Notes: generated by a model from the sequence alone, not told the origin. A stretch of DNA of 64,000 bases from Acidobacteriota bacterium (GCA_016715115.1 JADKBM010000004.1:248001-312000); one strand, 5' to 3'; shown: positions 7,737-17,566, counted from the first letter of the stretch. Translations and numbers: made by a program.

Positions 7737-8864
7737 ATGTCTAAGTTCATTGTTTTTTCAGTCTTATTTGTCGGTATCGTTCTGCCGTTGGCCTGCGGAT
7801 CGAAGTCAAACGAGTCGCCCGAGAGGGTTGTCACGACAAATGCTGCGCCCACTCCCGAAAAGAAGGTCGAAAGAAAGGCCGATCGTGGAGAATCGGTGAC
7901 GATCGCCGCCGTCGGCGACATTATGCTCGGTTCGACGTCGATCAACGACACGTTTCTGCCGCCGAATGACGGAGCCGACATTTTGAAAGACGTTGCGCCG
8001 ATTCTGACAAACGCCGACATCGCCTTCGGCAATCTCGAAGGCCCGATGCTCGAGGGTGGAAAAACGGAGAAATGCGGACCGACCTCGAAGCGTTGCTTTG
8101 CCTTCCGCGTTCCGACGCGTTACGGCAAGCTTCTGAAGGACGCCGGCTTTGACGTTTTGAGCCTCGCCAACAATCACGCCGGTGATTTCGGCGATCTCGG
8201 GCGCCAGAGCACGCGCCAGGTTCTCGACGGACTCGGAATCAAACACGCGGGCAGCGACCGGACGCAGTTCGCGACGACGGTCGTCGAATCGCGCGGCTTG
8301 AAAGTCGCGTTCATCGCCTTCGCGCATAACAGCATCGTTCCAAACGTCAACGATCTCGTCGCGGCGCGCAAGTACGTCGAAGACGCGAACAAGATCGCCG
8401 ACATCGTCGTCGTTTCATTCCACGGCGGCGCCGAAGGCACGGACGCCCAACGTGTTCCGAACCGCGTCGAACTTTACGGCAGCGAAAAACGCGGCAATCT
8501 CCCGCTCTTCGCGCGGACCGTGATCGACGCCGGCGCCGATCTGGTGGTTGGCCACGGCCCCCACGTTCTGCGCGGGATGGAGATCTACAAAGACCGTCTG
8601 ATCGCCTATTCGATGGGCAATTTCGCAACTTACGGGATGTTCTCTTTGAAAATGGAAACGGCGTTGACCGCCATTTTTGAGGTGAAACTCAACCCCGACG
8701 GTTCGTTCGCCGGAGGCAAACTTCACGCCGGCAAACAACTCGGTCGCGGCGGACCGATGCTCGACCCTTCCGGCGAGGCGATCCGAAAGATCCGGGATCT
8801 TTCCGTAGCGGATTTCGCCGCCAATGCGCCGAAGATCAAGGACGACGGAACGTTCACCAGGTAG
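7737..8864 (+). CDS. CapA family metallophosphatase-like lipoprotein
   Basis: 375 aa from the ATG at 7737 (GGAAAG 5 bp upstream), preferred over an in-frame TTG at 7725. The N-terminus MSKFIVFSVLFVGIVLPLAC is a lipoprotein-type signal. The body has the CapA/PGA-synthesis motifs: VGDIMLGSTSI, LEGPM, LSLANNHAGDFG, VVSFHGGAE, and VGHGPHVLRGMEIY followed by AYSMGNF. These match the calcineurin-like fold of Bacillus CapA, which takes part in polyglutamate anchoring or retention. Many bacteria without a polyglutamate capsule encode CapA homologues, and no capB/C is visible here, so the substrate is unknown. Confidence 0.9.
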   Translation: MSKFIVFSVLFVGIVLPLACGSKSNESPERVVTTNAAPTPEKKVERKADRGESVTIAAVGDIMLGSTSINDTFLPPNDGADILKDVAPILTNADIAFGNLEGPMLEGGKTEKCGPTSKRCFAFRVPTRYGKLLKDAGFDVLSLANNHAGDFGDLGRQSTRQVLDGLGIKHAGSDRTQFATTVVESRGLKVAFIAFAHNSIVPNVNDLVAARKYVEDANKIADIVVVSFHGGAEGTDAQRVPNRVELYGSEKRGNLPLFARTVIDAGADLVVGHGPHVLRGMEIYKDRLIAYSMGNFATYGMFSLKMETALTAIFEVKLNPDGSFAGGKLHAGKQLGRGGPMLDPSGEAIRKIRDLSVADFAANAPKIKDDGTFTR

Positions 8865-8875
8865 ATGATCAAACG

Positions 8876-9253
8876 ATGCTCGATACATTAAAGAGTTGGC
8901 ACGAGTTTATCGAACGGCCCGATTCGTTGATCCTCGACGCGATCCTTGCCGAAGACGTTCGGTTTCATTCGCCGTTCGTCTGGAAGCCGAAGGACGGGAA
9001 ACTGGTCACGAGTCATATTCTGATGACGGTAAGTGGCGTTTTCGAAGACTTCACTTACGTCCGCGAGATAATCGACGCTGATAACTGGTGTCTCGAATTC
9101 TCAGCGACGGTCGGCGGACTTTCGTTGCGCGGAGTCGATCTGATCCGATTGGGACCGGATGGCAAGATCGTCGATTTCGAGGTGATGATCCGTCCGGCAA
9201 ACGCTCTTCAGGCACTTGGCCTCGAAATGGGAAGAAGGTTGGGCGGCGGCTGA
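8876..9253 (+). CDS. NTF2-like (SnoaL-type) protein
   Basis: 125 aa. It opens with MLDTLKSWHEFIERPDSLIL and contains the cone-fold signatures LAEDVRFHSPFVW, FEDFTYVREII and LRGVDLIRLGPDGKIVDFEV. This is the small nuclear-transport-factor-2-like fold used by polyketide cyclases, isomerases and many orphan proteins. There is no signal peptide. It starts 11 bp after the capA-like stop codon, so the genes are probably co-transcribed, though the functional link is unclear. Which activity, if any, it has cannot be read from the sequence. Confidence 0.75.
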   Translation: MLDTLKSWHEFIERPDSLILDAILAEDVRFHSPFVWKPKDGKLVTSHILMTVSGVFEDFTYVREIIDADNWCLEFSATVGGLSLRGVDLIRLGPDGKIVDFEVMIRPANALQALGLEMGRRLGGG

Positions 9254-9891
9254 AGTTTGCGGCGTTCCTTCCCCAAAAGGCAAGATCCGTTTTGATGCAT
9301 GAATTCGCCTTCTTCATCGGTAAATGCGCAATTCGGATCTCAATGACCGGCGACCAAACGGCAATCGCAAATCCCCACAAACATTCTCCGATTTCACGCG
9401 AAACAACGCGGCTTTTCCGCCCGGATGTGAACACAGCTTTTCCGCCCGGATGTGCGGAAAGGCATAGGAGACTGTCTCAAAAGTCCCTAGTGTCGCTGAA
9501 GGTGACAGACACCATAGCGTAGCGAGAATCGCTACGTGAGGATCGGAATTCGACTTCCGTCTCCGAAGGAGACGAACATAAATCGATGATTGCTGGTCAC
9601 TTACAGCGACCAAGACTGGAATGCAACGTCACGTAGGGTTTCGCTTCGCTTCACCCTACGCTATGTTCTTTGTCTCCTTCGGAGACTCAATTCGGTGACT
9701 TTTGAGACAGCCTCCACAGCCTTTCCGCACATCCGGGCGGCAAGCCGCAAGGACGGCAAATAGTTCAGCGTCACCTGCCGGGTTCGTTGGGGCAAAACTT
9801 CGCGCGTTTTTCAAAGCTCCCGAATCCGGAATCCGATGCGCGAAGCAACGTTGCACGATGGCGGCTCACTCGACCTGAGAAGTTCGCGAAA
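9254..9891. other. Intergenic region dominated by inverted repeat family E
   Basis: No credible gene. 9254-9440 holds unremarkable sequence; 9442-9740 is a nested inverted repeat listed separately; 9805-9832 carries a TTTTTCAAAGCTCCCGAATC motif also present beside both family B repeats (19.39 and 20.83 kb). Confidence 0.6.
9442..9740. repeat. Nested inverted-repeat element, family E
   Basis: Outer arms are CCGCCCGGATGTGCGGAAAG (9442) and its reverse complement ending at 9740. Inner arms are GGAGACTGTCTCAAAAGTC (9468) and GACTTTTGAGACAGCCTCC (ending 9715). Between them lie further short palindromes (GTCTCCGAAGGAGAC and GTCTCCTTCGGAGAC). No coding capacity. The structure resembles a MITE inserted into, or grown around, a REP-like palindrome. 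Confidence 0.8.
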
Positions 9892-10989
9892 CTAAGGGGA
9901 TTGGTAAACCGCTTCGGTGGCGTCTACCATTGCCGTCAATGAGAAGTTTTCGAGCGCGGACGCCCGCGCGGATTCGGCGAGCGCATTCCGTTTTTCAGGA
10001 TTCCCAATCAGCTCGCGAATTGCCTCGGCCAGCTTCAAGGGCTCACCCACGGGAACGATCAACCCGCCTGATCGACGTCCGAGGAGTTCCTTCGCGCCTT
10101 CGGTTTCGGTCGCCACGATCGGCACGCCGCAAGCCATCGCCTCAAGAATCGCGAGTCCGAAGCTCTCGGAATGCGAGGGCGACACGAACACATCCAGCGC
10201 CGCGAATAGCGGCGAAAGGTCTTCAACCCAATCGAGGAAAAGAAAACGGTCCTCGATCCCGAACACTTTCACGAGCCGCTTCAACTCTCTCCGGAATTCG
10301 CCGGTCGCGGAGTTGTCGCTCCCGACGACGATGAAGCGAACATCAGGATTGGCCCCGGCAAGTTCGTTTGCCGCCAACACGAAATCGCGCTGGCCCTTGA
10401 GCGGCTTTAGTTCCCCGATCGTGCCGACAACCGGCGCGTCAAACGGGATCTCGTGGAAGAACCGAAACTCTTCACGGTTTCGCAAGCGGGTCGCCGGATC
10501 AGCGTCCGGCGCGGCAATTCCGTTCGGGATGCAGGCGATCTTTTCCACCGGAAAAATGTCGCGCAGATTTCTGGCGACGGCTCCCGAAACGGCGATCGCC
10601 TTCGAGAGGTTCCGAAGGGCGACGCGGTTAAACGGTTTCAATGGAAAGAGCACGTGACGCGTCAGGACGAACTTGACGCCCTTCGACATCCTGCAAACCA
10701 GGCTAGCAGGAATGTAGTCGCGGCCGGTGTGCGCGTGGACTACTTCGATCCCGCGTTCACGCACATAACGCGCGATGCGTTTGGCGCTGAAGATCCCGAA
10801 TGCATTTCGGATCGAAGAGTGGAAGATATTCTCGGGCGGCAGAAAGTCGAGTTTCGATTGCCACTGATTCGAAGGCCTGAGAACGACGTGGACTTCGTGT
10901 CCCCGACGCGAGAGTTCGCGGCACAGATCGACAAGATGGCGTTCGCCGCCGCCAAAGGTCTTCGCCGATGAAATGTGCAGAATCTTCAC
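9892..10989 (-). CDS. Glycosyltransferase family 4 protein
   Basis: 365 aa. The N-terminal acceptor-binding Rossmann domain begins MKILHISSAKTFGGGERHL, with the usual GGxE loop. The C-terminal donor domain contains VGTIGELKPLKGQRDFVLAA, LFLDWVEDLSPLFAALDVFV and the retaining-GT EX7E signature in SHSESFGLAILEAMACGVP. It should transfer a sugar from an NDP donor to an envelope polysaccharide or lipid acceptor at the inner face of the membrane. No other glycan genes adjoin it, so the product cannot be specified. Confidence 0.92.
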   Translation of the reverse strand: MKILHISSAKTFGGGERHLVDLCRELSRRGHEVHVVLRPSNQWQSKLDFLPPENIFHSSIRNAFGIFSAKRIARYVRERGIEVVHAHTGRDYIPASLVCRMSKGVKFVLTRHVLFPLKPFNRVALRNLSKAIAVSGAVARNLRDIFPVEKIACIPNGIAAPDADPATRLRNREEFRFFHEIPFDAPVVGTIGELKPLKGQRDFVLAANELAGANPDVRFIVVGSDNSATGEFRRELKRLVKVFGIEDRFLFLDWVEDLSPLFAALDVFVSPSHSESFGLAILEAMACGVPIVATETEGAKELLGRRSGGLIVPVGEPLKLAEAIRELIGNPEKRNALAESARASALENFSLTAMVDATEAVYQSP

Positions 10990-11054
10990 GGTGTAAATTG
11001 TAGATCGTTAATCGATAATTGTTAATCGGGGAGGATCGGTCGGAACCAAACAGA

Positions 11055-11186
11055 GTGCATAGTGTTGAGTGCAGAGTGCATAGTGCAGAGTGCAAAGTTC
11101 AATCCTTTCTATGCACTCTGCACTATGCACTTTGCACTCGGTCTCTGGAATCCCAATCCAAAATCCCCAATCCCCAATCCCCAATA
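11055..11186. repeat. Heptamer repeats (GTGCAGA / GCACTCT) and CCCCAAT units
   Basis: Three blocks: about six copies of a GAGTGCA/TAGTGCA heptamer to 11098, the complementary CACTCTG-type orientation at 11113-11139, and CCCCAAT heptamers at 11158-11185. Opposite orientations allow a hairpin of roughly 85 bp. No gene. Confidence 0.75.
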
Positions 11187-11217
11187 AAAATGGCTCGCCC
11201 CACGAGGAGACGAGCCG
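11187..11217 (-). terminator. Rho-independent terminator of the TonB receptor gene
   Basis: Read on the minus strand, GGCTCG (11216-11211) pairs with CGAGCC (11197-11192) and is followed by ATTTTTATT. It lies 27 bp past the receptor stop codon. Confidence 0.75.
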
Positions 11218-11243
11218 TTGAAGGTCTTTCTTTTTAGGAAAAA

Positions 11244-14200
11244 CTAAAACTGAAGACGTGCGCCAAACTGCATCTGGAAGACCTGGCTTCCCGGATTGTT
11301 GTTGACGAGGATCTTGCCGAAGCTCGGCTGACCGTTAACCGTCGCGGTCGTGCGCTGTTCGCGAACCTGAAGGAAGTTCGGATTCGTGATTCCGTCCAAT
11401 CCGCAGCGAGCGTTCGAAGTCGCGCAATAGTTGGTCGATCCGAAAGCGGTCAACTGGATATTTGAGAAGTTGAATACGTTGAAAAACTCCGTACTCAAAA
11501 CAAGACGGCGGCGTTCGCCGAAGCTGAAACCCTTCTGAACACGCAAATCAACGTCGTAGATGTTGCGGTTGCGGAACTGGTTACGCTTGATCTCGAATCC
11601 CGGAACGAGAATCGGACGCTCGGTGTTGTTTCCGTCACCGTTGACGTCGGTTCCGACAGTCGAGTTGACCGGCGTTCCCGAGCGCAAGCGGACCGTGCTC
11701 GCGACTTCGAAGCCCCACGGCAGGAAGACGATCGGGTTCGCGACAAACTGATGGCGGCGATCGTTGCGCGCAAGATAATACTCGCCGGTCAGATCGTACG
11801 GGTTCGAATAAAGAACACCGCCCGCATCGCGTTCGTTGTCGTCGTCCGACAAGCTCTTCGAAAGCGTGTAGAACGCGTTCATACGAACGTTGATCTTTTC
11901 CGTCATCTTGCGGTTCGCGTTGATGCGGAACGTCAGCGCTTTGTAAAGCGAACGCGCCGACGAATCACGAAGTTGAACCGTTCCGAGACTCTGCATCGGA
12001 CGCGAGTTGCGGTTCACCAGGACGCGTCCCGTCTGCGGTTCGATTCCGGTCGGATTCGGAAGATTGATGTCGCGGTTGCGCTGCAGGAACACGGTATTGA
12101 CCTGCGAGTAGTCGATGCCGACGGTCACGCCGTTGGCGATCTGACGCTCGATACCGCCGCCAAACTGGAACGACATCGGGTTCTTGAAGTCCGGCATAAT
12201 ACCGGTGAAATTCGCATTCTGGAAATTACCGAGATTGACCGGCGGATTGGTCGTAGCGTTACGCATCGCCGTCGCGATCGTCGACATCTGCGTCGCCGTA
12301 AGCGTCGGCAAAGCGCCGAGACCAATGTTGTTCAGGTTGATGCCGAGAATCGCGAATTGACGATAAACGGTGTTCGGAGCGAATCCGGTTCCGCCGACGA
12401 TCGCCACATACTGCGGGTTGGCGGCATCGAACGCTGCCTGGTTGAAACCGGTCGAACTGAACGCCGTCGAACCGATGGTGACCGAAAGGTCGCCGGCCGG
12501 GTTACGGAAATTGTTGAACGGTCCGGCAAGAACGAGCAGCGGTGTGCGGGCATAATAGACGCCGGCGAAACCGCGAATGACCGTTTTGCCGTCTCCCTTC
12601 GGATCATACGCGAAACCGACGCGCGGTCCCCACTGATTCTGACTGTCCGGAATCTGGGTCGGGTCAATCGTCTTGCCGCCGAACAGCGGAAGCGGAGTGT
12701 TCTTGATCAAATCGATGACCGGCGTGTTGTTCGCTTCGGCCGACGGATTGAACTGTTTTTCAAAACGGAGTCCGTAGTTGAGCGTCAATTTCGACGACAC
12801 GCGCCACGAATCCTGAGCGAAGAATGCCAGTTCGCGAACCGAATACGCGGCCTGGAGGTTACCGATCTGCTGATTGTAACGAGCCGTGGTCGTATCGAAA
12901 CGGCCAAGGAACGACGCCGTGCGGGTCGTGCCGACCGCGTCGAGAATACCGGTCGTGCTCGTCAAACCCGAAAAAGTGTAAACACCCGTCTGGTTGAAGC
13001 CGAATTCCTGGCTGGCGTAGATGTTGCTGAACTCACCGCCGAATTTGACGGTGTGGTTACCCGAGATCCAGGTCATCGAGTCGACGAACTGCAATCGCTT
13101 GTCGAACTGGGTCGTCGGCAGGAAGTTGCGCGTTCCGTAAACACCGACGGCCGTGTTGATGTTGGCGGCGATCGCATTCGGGATGCGCGGGCGTTCTTCA
13201 CGGGCCCACTGGAATTTGAATTCGTTGACCACGGTCGGCGCGAAGTTGGTAACAAGCTGCGCGACGATGATGTTGTTGTTGTTCTTTTCGGTTCCGTTGG
13301 TCGAAAGCGAGTTGGTGGTCGTCGGGTCGAGGGCCGTTTCTCCGGTCGAGACAGCGTTCTTGGCATTGTTGTTGCTGTAGCTGTAGCGAACGTTGAGGCG
13401 GTTCGAATCGTTGATGTTCCAGTCGATACGGCCAAGCGCGGCATACGCGTCGTTTGTTTGCTGGAACGGAACTTCGTTTGAGCGGTAGAAGTTGAACGCT
13501 TCGGTCTGCGAAACGGTCGGCACGACGCCGACGAGGTTTCCGTAGAGAACCTGACGCGGCGCGCGGAAGCGCTGTTGTTCGTACGAACCGAAGAAGAAGA
13601 GCTTGTCCTTGACGATCGGGCCGCCGATCGATCCGCCGAACTGATGCTGGGTCGGCGCGAGTGTCGCGTCGACACCGGTGACGCCGTTGACGGTGATCTG
13701 GCTCAGGCGTTGCTCATAGAGCGCATCCGCAAACTTGTTGGCTTTCGCGAACTGCTCGGGACGAAGCAAATAAAACAATGTTCCACGCAGGTTGTTGTCG
13801 CCGGCTTTCGTGACCGCGTTGACGATACCGCCCGACGAACGACCGAATTCAGCCGAATAACCGGCCGCGACGACCTGGAATTCGCGGATCGATTCCTGCG
13901 GGATGGTGAACGCCGAGTTCGAACGTTCGCCGCCGCGGACACCGCCGAAGAACGGCTGGTTGTAATCGACACCGTCAACGTTGATGTTGGTGTTGATTCC
14001 GCGCTGTCCCGAAAGGGTGATCTGACCGCGCGACGGGTCGACCTGGGCGGTCGGCGTCAGCGTGACGAAATCCTGAAAGCGGCGGCCGTTGATCGGCAAA
14101 TTCTGGATCGCCGTTTCATTCTGGACCGCGTCAAAGTTGCTGGTCGTCGCCTGGACGCCTTCAGCCGTGACTTCGACCTGCGCCGAAACGCCGCTCGCGC

Positions 14201-14537
14201 CGAGCGTAAAATTCGCGTCGGTCGTTCGGCCGACCTGTACTTCGACGTCAAGCGTCTGATCCGCAAAGCTAGATGCGGTGGTCTTGACCGAGTATTTGCC
14301 CGGCTGGAGCAGGACGAACTTGTAGATGCCGTCGCCGCTCGTGGTGGTCGTTTGCGTTTGATTTGTACCCTGACTGGTCAAGGTAACCGTAGCGTTCGGA
14401 ACAACGGCACCGGTCGAATCGGAGACGATCCCGGTGATGCTGCCCGTGCTGCCCTGCGATTGTGCGAAAACCGACACAACGCTGAGGAGCAGAGAAAAGG
14501 CCACGGCTAAAAATTTCGTTGAAAAGTTTTTAGTCAT
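11244..14537 (-). CDS. TonB-dependent receptor with carboxypeptidase-regulatory N-domain (Oar-like)
   Basis: 1097 aa. A signal peptide (to VSVFAQ) is followed by a carboxypeptidase-regulatory-like beta-sandwich (about residues 29-115: GSITGIVSDSTGAVVPNATV ... GIYKFVLLQPGKYSVKTTA). A plug domain (about 125-260) contains NLPINGRRFQDFVTLTP, INVDGVDYNQPF, and SAEFGRSSGGIVNAVTKAG. The remaining ~830 residues form a beta-barrel that ends QMQFGARLQF, with a C-terminal Phe as in outer-membrane proteins. Members of this family are abundant in Acidobacteriota and are assumed to take up large substrates such as peptides or oligosaccharides. No TonB/ExbBD genes are nearby and the ligand is unknown. Confidence 0.93.
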   Translation of the reverse strand: MTKNFSTKFLAVAFSLLLSVVSVFAQSQGSTGSITGIVSDSTGAVVPNATVTLTSQGTNQTQTTTTSGDGIYKFVLLQPGKYSVKTTASSFADQTLDVEVQVGRTTDANFTLGASGVSAQVEVTAEGVQATTSNFDAVQNETAIQNLPINGRRFQDFVTLTPTAQVDPSRGQITLSGQRGINTNINVDGVDYNQPFFGGVRGGERSNSAFTIPQESIREFQVVAAGYSAEFGRSSGGIVNAVTKAGDNNLRGTLFYLLRPEQFAKANKFADALYEQRLSQITVNGVTGVDATLAPTQHQFGGSIGGPIVKDKLFFFGSYEQQRFRAPRQVLYGNLVGVVPTVSQTEAFNFYRSNEVPFQQTNDAYAALGRIDWNINDSNRLNVRYSYSNNNAKNAVSTGETALDPTTTNSLSTNGTEKNNNNIIVAQLVTNFAPTVVNEFKFQWAREERPRIPNAIAANINTAVGVYGTRNFLPTTQFDKRLQFVDSMTWISGNHTVKFGGEFSNIYASQEFGFNQTGVYTFSGLTSTTGILDAVGTTRTASFLGRFDTTTARYNQQIGNLQAAYSVRELAFFAQDSWRVSSKLTLNYGLRFEKQFNPSAEANNTPVIDLIKNTPLPLFGGKTIDPTQIPDSQNQWGPRVGFAYDPKGDGKTVIRGFAGVYYARTPLLVLAGPFNNFRNPAGDLSVTIGSTAFSSTGFNQAAFDAANPQYVAIVGGTGFAPNTVYRQFAILGINLNNIGLGALPTLTATQMSTIATAMRNATTNPPVNLGNFQNANFTGIMPDFKNPMSFQFGGGIERQIANGVTVGIDYSQVNTVFLQRNRDINLPNPTGIEPQTGRVLVNRNSRPMQSLGTVQLRDSSARSLYKALTFRINANRKMTEKINVRMNAFYTLSKSLSDDDNERDAGGVLYSNPYDLTGEYYLARNDRRHQFVANPIVFLPWGFEVASTVRLRSGTPVNSTVGTDVNGDGNNTERPILVPGFEIKRNQFRNRNIYDVDLRVQKGFSFGERRRLVLSTEFFNVFNFSNIQLTAFGSTNYCATSNARCGLDGITNPNFLQVREQRTTATVNGQPSFGKILVNNNPGSQVFQMQFGARLQF

Positions 14538-15181
14538 TAGTTTTATTTAACCTCGTAAATTCGAAAAATCGATAGAGCAAAATTGCGTGATTTGGTTCGG
14601 ACGTACGAATCTATCTTGAAATTTGGATTTTTCGATACTGTTTTTTGGATTTTTCAAGCCAAAAACTTCTGTCAAAAGACTGCCAAACTTCAACAACTGC
14701 GTCGTCCAAAACCTTTAATTATTGATTTAACACACGTTCAACGTTACAACCCGCTGATAAAGCGGTAACTGCGAACATGCAGACTCTATTCGTCGCGGAG
14801 TATATCAAGCAAATTGAATACCTTAAGCTTGATTCTTCACTCTGAACGTTATGTCGGCGTTAACGGAGCGTTAAGAATTTGTGAAGCTTTCGATCTCACG
14901 TTAAACGAAATCAATCCGCGTGTCAGTCGAATGATTGAGCCATCATAGGTGCCGAAGGAGCTTTTTCCACATATCTCATCCCAGGAGGCAGTCGGAAAAA
15001 GCCGCTTGAGAACTGAATCTTCTTCCTCAAGCGTGCCGAGCACGCGAACTTGCGATAGCACCACGTTAAGCGGAGCGGAACGTGGTGGCAGGACGCCCGA
15101 GTTCCCAAGCGTGTGTAACATGCGTAACTGTTCGCAACAGGTCCGCGTGCAAAGCACGATGAGCGCAAAATGTCGCCGCGG
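14538..15181. other. Intergenic region upstream of TonB receptor with half family A element
   Basis: 644 bp without a credible gene. The right part carries a half family A repeat (14984-15160). The AT-rich stretch 14540-14740 must hold the receptor promoter, but no box is clear enough to call. Confidence 0.5.
14984..15160. repeat. Inverted-repeat element family A, left half only
   Basis: GGAGGCAGTCGGAAAAAGCC, CTTGAGAACTGAATCTTCTT, the AGCACCACGTTAAGCGGAGC block and the GCGTGTGTAACATGCG block follow the order of 1378-1555 with about 10-15% differences. The mirrored right arm is missing, so the copy is truncated or decayed. Confidence 0.8.
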
Positions 15182-17566
15182 TTACGGCGTGTATCCGGCC
15201 TCGACCGGTTCGTCACCCGAGATTCCGAACTGCGTCGCCGCAAAACCGGCCTGGCTGCGGTTCATATACCAGACACCCGTCGACGGTCGGAACACGGCGA
15301 CGTCATACTTGCCGTCGCCGTCGAAATCACCGGTCGCCGGAACATCGTCGGAAAGGCCGAATTGAAGCGACGTGACGCCCGCTTGGGTTCGGTAGAGATA
15401 CCAAACGCCGGCGCGATAAATTCCGAGGTCCGATTTGCCGTCGCCGTCAAAATCGGCCTGTACCGGCTGATCGCCCGGCAGTCCGAACTGGATCGCCGTA
15501 TAGCCGTCGGTGCTGCGGAGCAGATGCCAGACGCCCGAATCGGGACGCCAAACCGCAAGATCGGCCTTGCCGTCGCCGTCGAAGTCGTCGGGAACCGGTT
15601 TGTCGCCGGTCAGACCGAACTGTTGGATCATAAACGACGTTCCGCGGCTATCGAGACTGTTTTTGACGTACCAAACGCCGGTCGAAGGCCGGAAGACGGC
15701 GATATCGGTGCGGCCGTCGCCATCGTAGTCGGCCGGAACCGGAATGTCGCCGACGGCGCCGAACTGGTAGGCCGTATAGATCGTTCTGGAGTAGAGATGC
15801 CAGACGCCGGTGTCGGGTCGCCAGACCGCGAGATCGGTCTTTCCGTCACCGTCATAATCGCCCGGCGCGATGACGTCGGTCGGAATTCCGAAGGTTTGAA
15901 TGTAGTATGTCGGAGCCGCGCTGTTGGCGACATACCAGACGCCGTTTGACGGCCGCCAGACGGAAATGTCGCTCTTACCGTCGCCGTCGAAATCCGCGCG
16001 GCGGTTCTTCACGATCGCATTCGAGGCGACCGGACCGTCGGCGATATTGCCGTCGATATTGAAAGTCACGCCGCCCCACGTCTCGTTATGCGGCGCTTGC
16101 CACTGCTTGATGCGCTGGTGGTTTCCCCAAGCCGATTCCGGAACGACCGGCGACGGCGCGTTGTACGTCCAGACGGACATCACGTTGTCCCAGCGCGCGA
16201 GCCACACGGCATCCATCCGGCTCGCTTCGGGAATGCTCAGCCAATCGCCGACGGCGTTCGTCGGCGAACCGTAAACGCCGGATTTGAAGCCGAGTTCCTT
16301 GACGCGGTCGGTCCAGCCTTTGAGAAACGCCTTGGTTGGCGTCGAGCACGCGCCGGTTCCGCTGACGTCGTCGTAGCGCTCCATATCGTAATAAAGGATC
16401 GAGCCGGCCGTCAGACCAAGATTGATCGCGTCCGTTACCGCAATATCGGCTTCACCGCGCCCCTGTGTTTCGGCGGTAGCGGGATCCGAACTGTGTTTGA
16501 CGCTCGTCGTGCTGACCGAACACGGCGATTGGTAGCCAACGACCGTCGGTATCAGGCCCCAGCCCTGCGCCGCTACGGCAGTTACCCACGCCGCGGTCAG
16601 TTGCGGTTGCGAACATCCGCGGTTGCGACCCGACATATAGATATTGGCGTCGAAGAAATAAGAGTTGTCCCACCAGATCTGCATCTGCGCGCTGGTTGCG
16701 GCGGTGCATTTGTCGAAGCCGCGGTTGAGGCTGATCCGCGTATTTCCGCCCGGTGGCATAGCAAAGACCGAGTTTTGCACCTCGAGTTTCGCATTCGCCT
16801 TTTCAAGCCGTACTCGTTCTTTGATAAGGGCGGGCGTAATCTCATTCTCCGATCCGAAAAGTTTCGTTTCCTGCCAACAGCCGATTTTGAAGCCTTCGCA
16901 GCGCCCGTTCTGAGTCACGATCCATCGATTTTCGCCAAACGCGGACTCGTCGGTTATCGCTTCACCGTTGAAGACGGCGGGAGTTTCGAGATCCGAGTTA
17001 AGTTTCATCAACTCTTCGACGAATCGCCAGTTCCGGCCCTGATCGTCGGACCGGTAAAGGGCCTCGCGGACAAAGTTCGAACTCGACGCAAGACGAATTC
17101 TCAAGACACTGTCGGAGACGAATTCGACGCGGTCGAGACTTGCTTCCGCGATGTGCTCGGGCAGCAGTTCGATCGGATTGGTTTCCCAGCTGTTCCCGCC
17201 GTCCAAGGTCAAGGCGATCTTGAGTCCCGGATACCGCTGATCGGCAAGAACGACGCGGCCCGATTCGGCGCGAAAGTAAATTCCCGCGACGATTTCAGAA
17301 TCCGAGCGCGGAACGGCGATTTCCTGCCAGTTCCGTCCGTTGTCGTCGGAACGAAGGACTGCATCGCCCGTCGAAACGACGCCGGAGGATCTCCCGAAAA
17401 CCTCGACATCCCTGATCTGCGCCGATGGGCGGGCCGCTTTGGATCTTGCCGGCTGCTGCAGACCACCGCCGATCATCAACTTCCTGAACGGATCGTCGGA
17501 TTGCGCGAGTACGCAAAATGGAAGGAAACAACAGAAGGATAACGCGACGAGCAGTCTTCTTTTCAT
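15182..17566 (-). CDS. Secreted DUF1906 (GH25-like) protein with six FG-GAP repeats
   Basis: 794 aa from the ATG at 17566, chosen over an upstream in-frame ATG (17602) because GAGGTG lies 4-5 bp before it and it starts a clean signal peptide (MKRRLLVALSFCCFLPFCVL). The N-terminal region has Asp-box-like segments (RSDDNGRNWQEI, RSDDQGRNWRFV). The middle (starting about GFDKCTAATSAQMQIWWDNS) matches the DUF1906/Rv2525c glycoside-hydrolase-like TIM barrel, with acidic residues in ILYYDMERYD. The C-terminus has six FG-GAP/VCBS-like repeats of the form DxDGDGKxDxAVWRPxxGVWY, which bind calcium in propellers. It is probably an extracellular wall- or polysaccharide-acting enzyme displayed on a propeller. 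Confidence 0.85.
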   Translation of the reverse strand: MKRRLLVALSFCCFLPFCVLAQSDDPFRKLMIGGGLQQPARSKAARPSAQIRDVEVFGRSSGVVSTGDAVLRSDDNGRNWQEIAVPRSDSEIVAGIYFRAESGRVVLADQRYPGLKIALTLDGGNSWETNPIELLPEHIAEASLDRVEFVSDSVLRIRLASSSNFVREALYRSDDQGRNWRFVEELMKLNSDLETPAVFNGEAITDESAFGENRWIVTQNGRCEGFKIGCWQETKLFGSENEITPALIKERVRLEKANAKLEVQNSVFAMPPGGNTRISLNRGFDKCTAATSAQMQIWWDNSYFFDANIYMSGRNRGCSQPQLTAAWVTAVAAQGWGLIPTVVGYQSPCSVSTTSVKHSSDPATAETQGRGEADIAVTDAINLGLTAGSILYYDMERYDDVSGTGACSTPTKAFLKGWTDRVKELGFKSGVYGSPTNAVGDWLSIPEASRMDAVWLARWDNVMSVWTYNAPSPVVPESAWGNHQRIKQWQAPHNETWGGVTFNIDGNIADGPVASNAIVKNRRADFDGDGKSDISVWRPSNGVWYVANSAAPTYYIQTFGIPTDVIAPGDYDGDGKTDLAVWRPDTGVWHLYSRTIYTAYQFGAVGDIPVPADYDGDGRTDIAVFRPSTGVWYVKNSLDSRGTSFMIQQFGLTGDKPVPDDFDGDGKADLAVWRPDSGVWHLLRSTDGYTAIQFGLPGDQPVQADFDGDGKSDLGIYRAGVWYLYRTQAGVTSLQFGLSDDVPATGDFDGDGKYDVAVFRPSTGVWYMNRSQAGFAATQFGISGDEPVEAGYTP

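Noticed and set aside
11751..13481. 576 aa plus-strand ORF
   Set aside because: Antisense to the TonB receptor, which has a full domain structure; the ORF is Arg-rich and arises from GC-rich codon bias.
16088..17542. 484 aa plus-strand ORF
   Set aside because: Antisense shadow of the DUF1906/FG-GAP gene with no recognisable domain.
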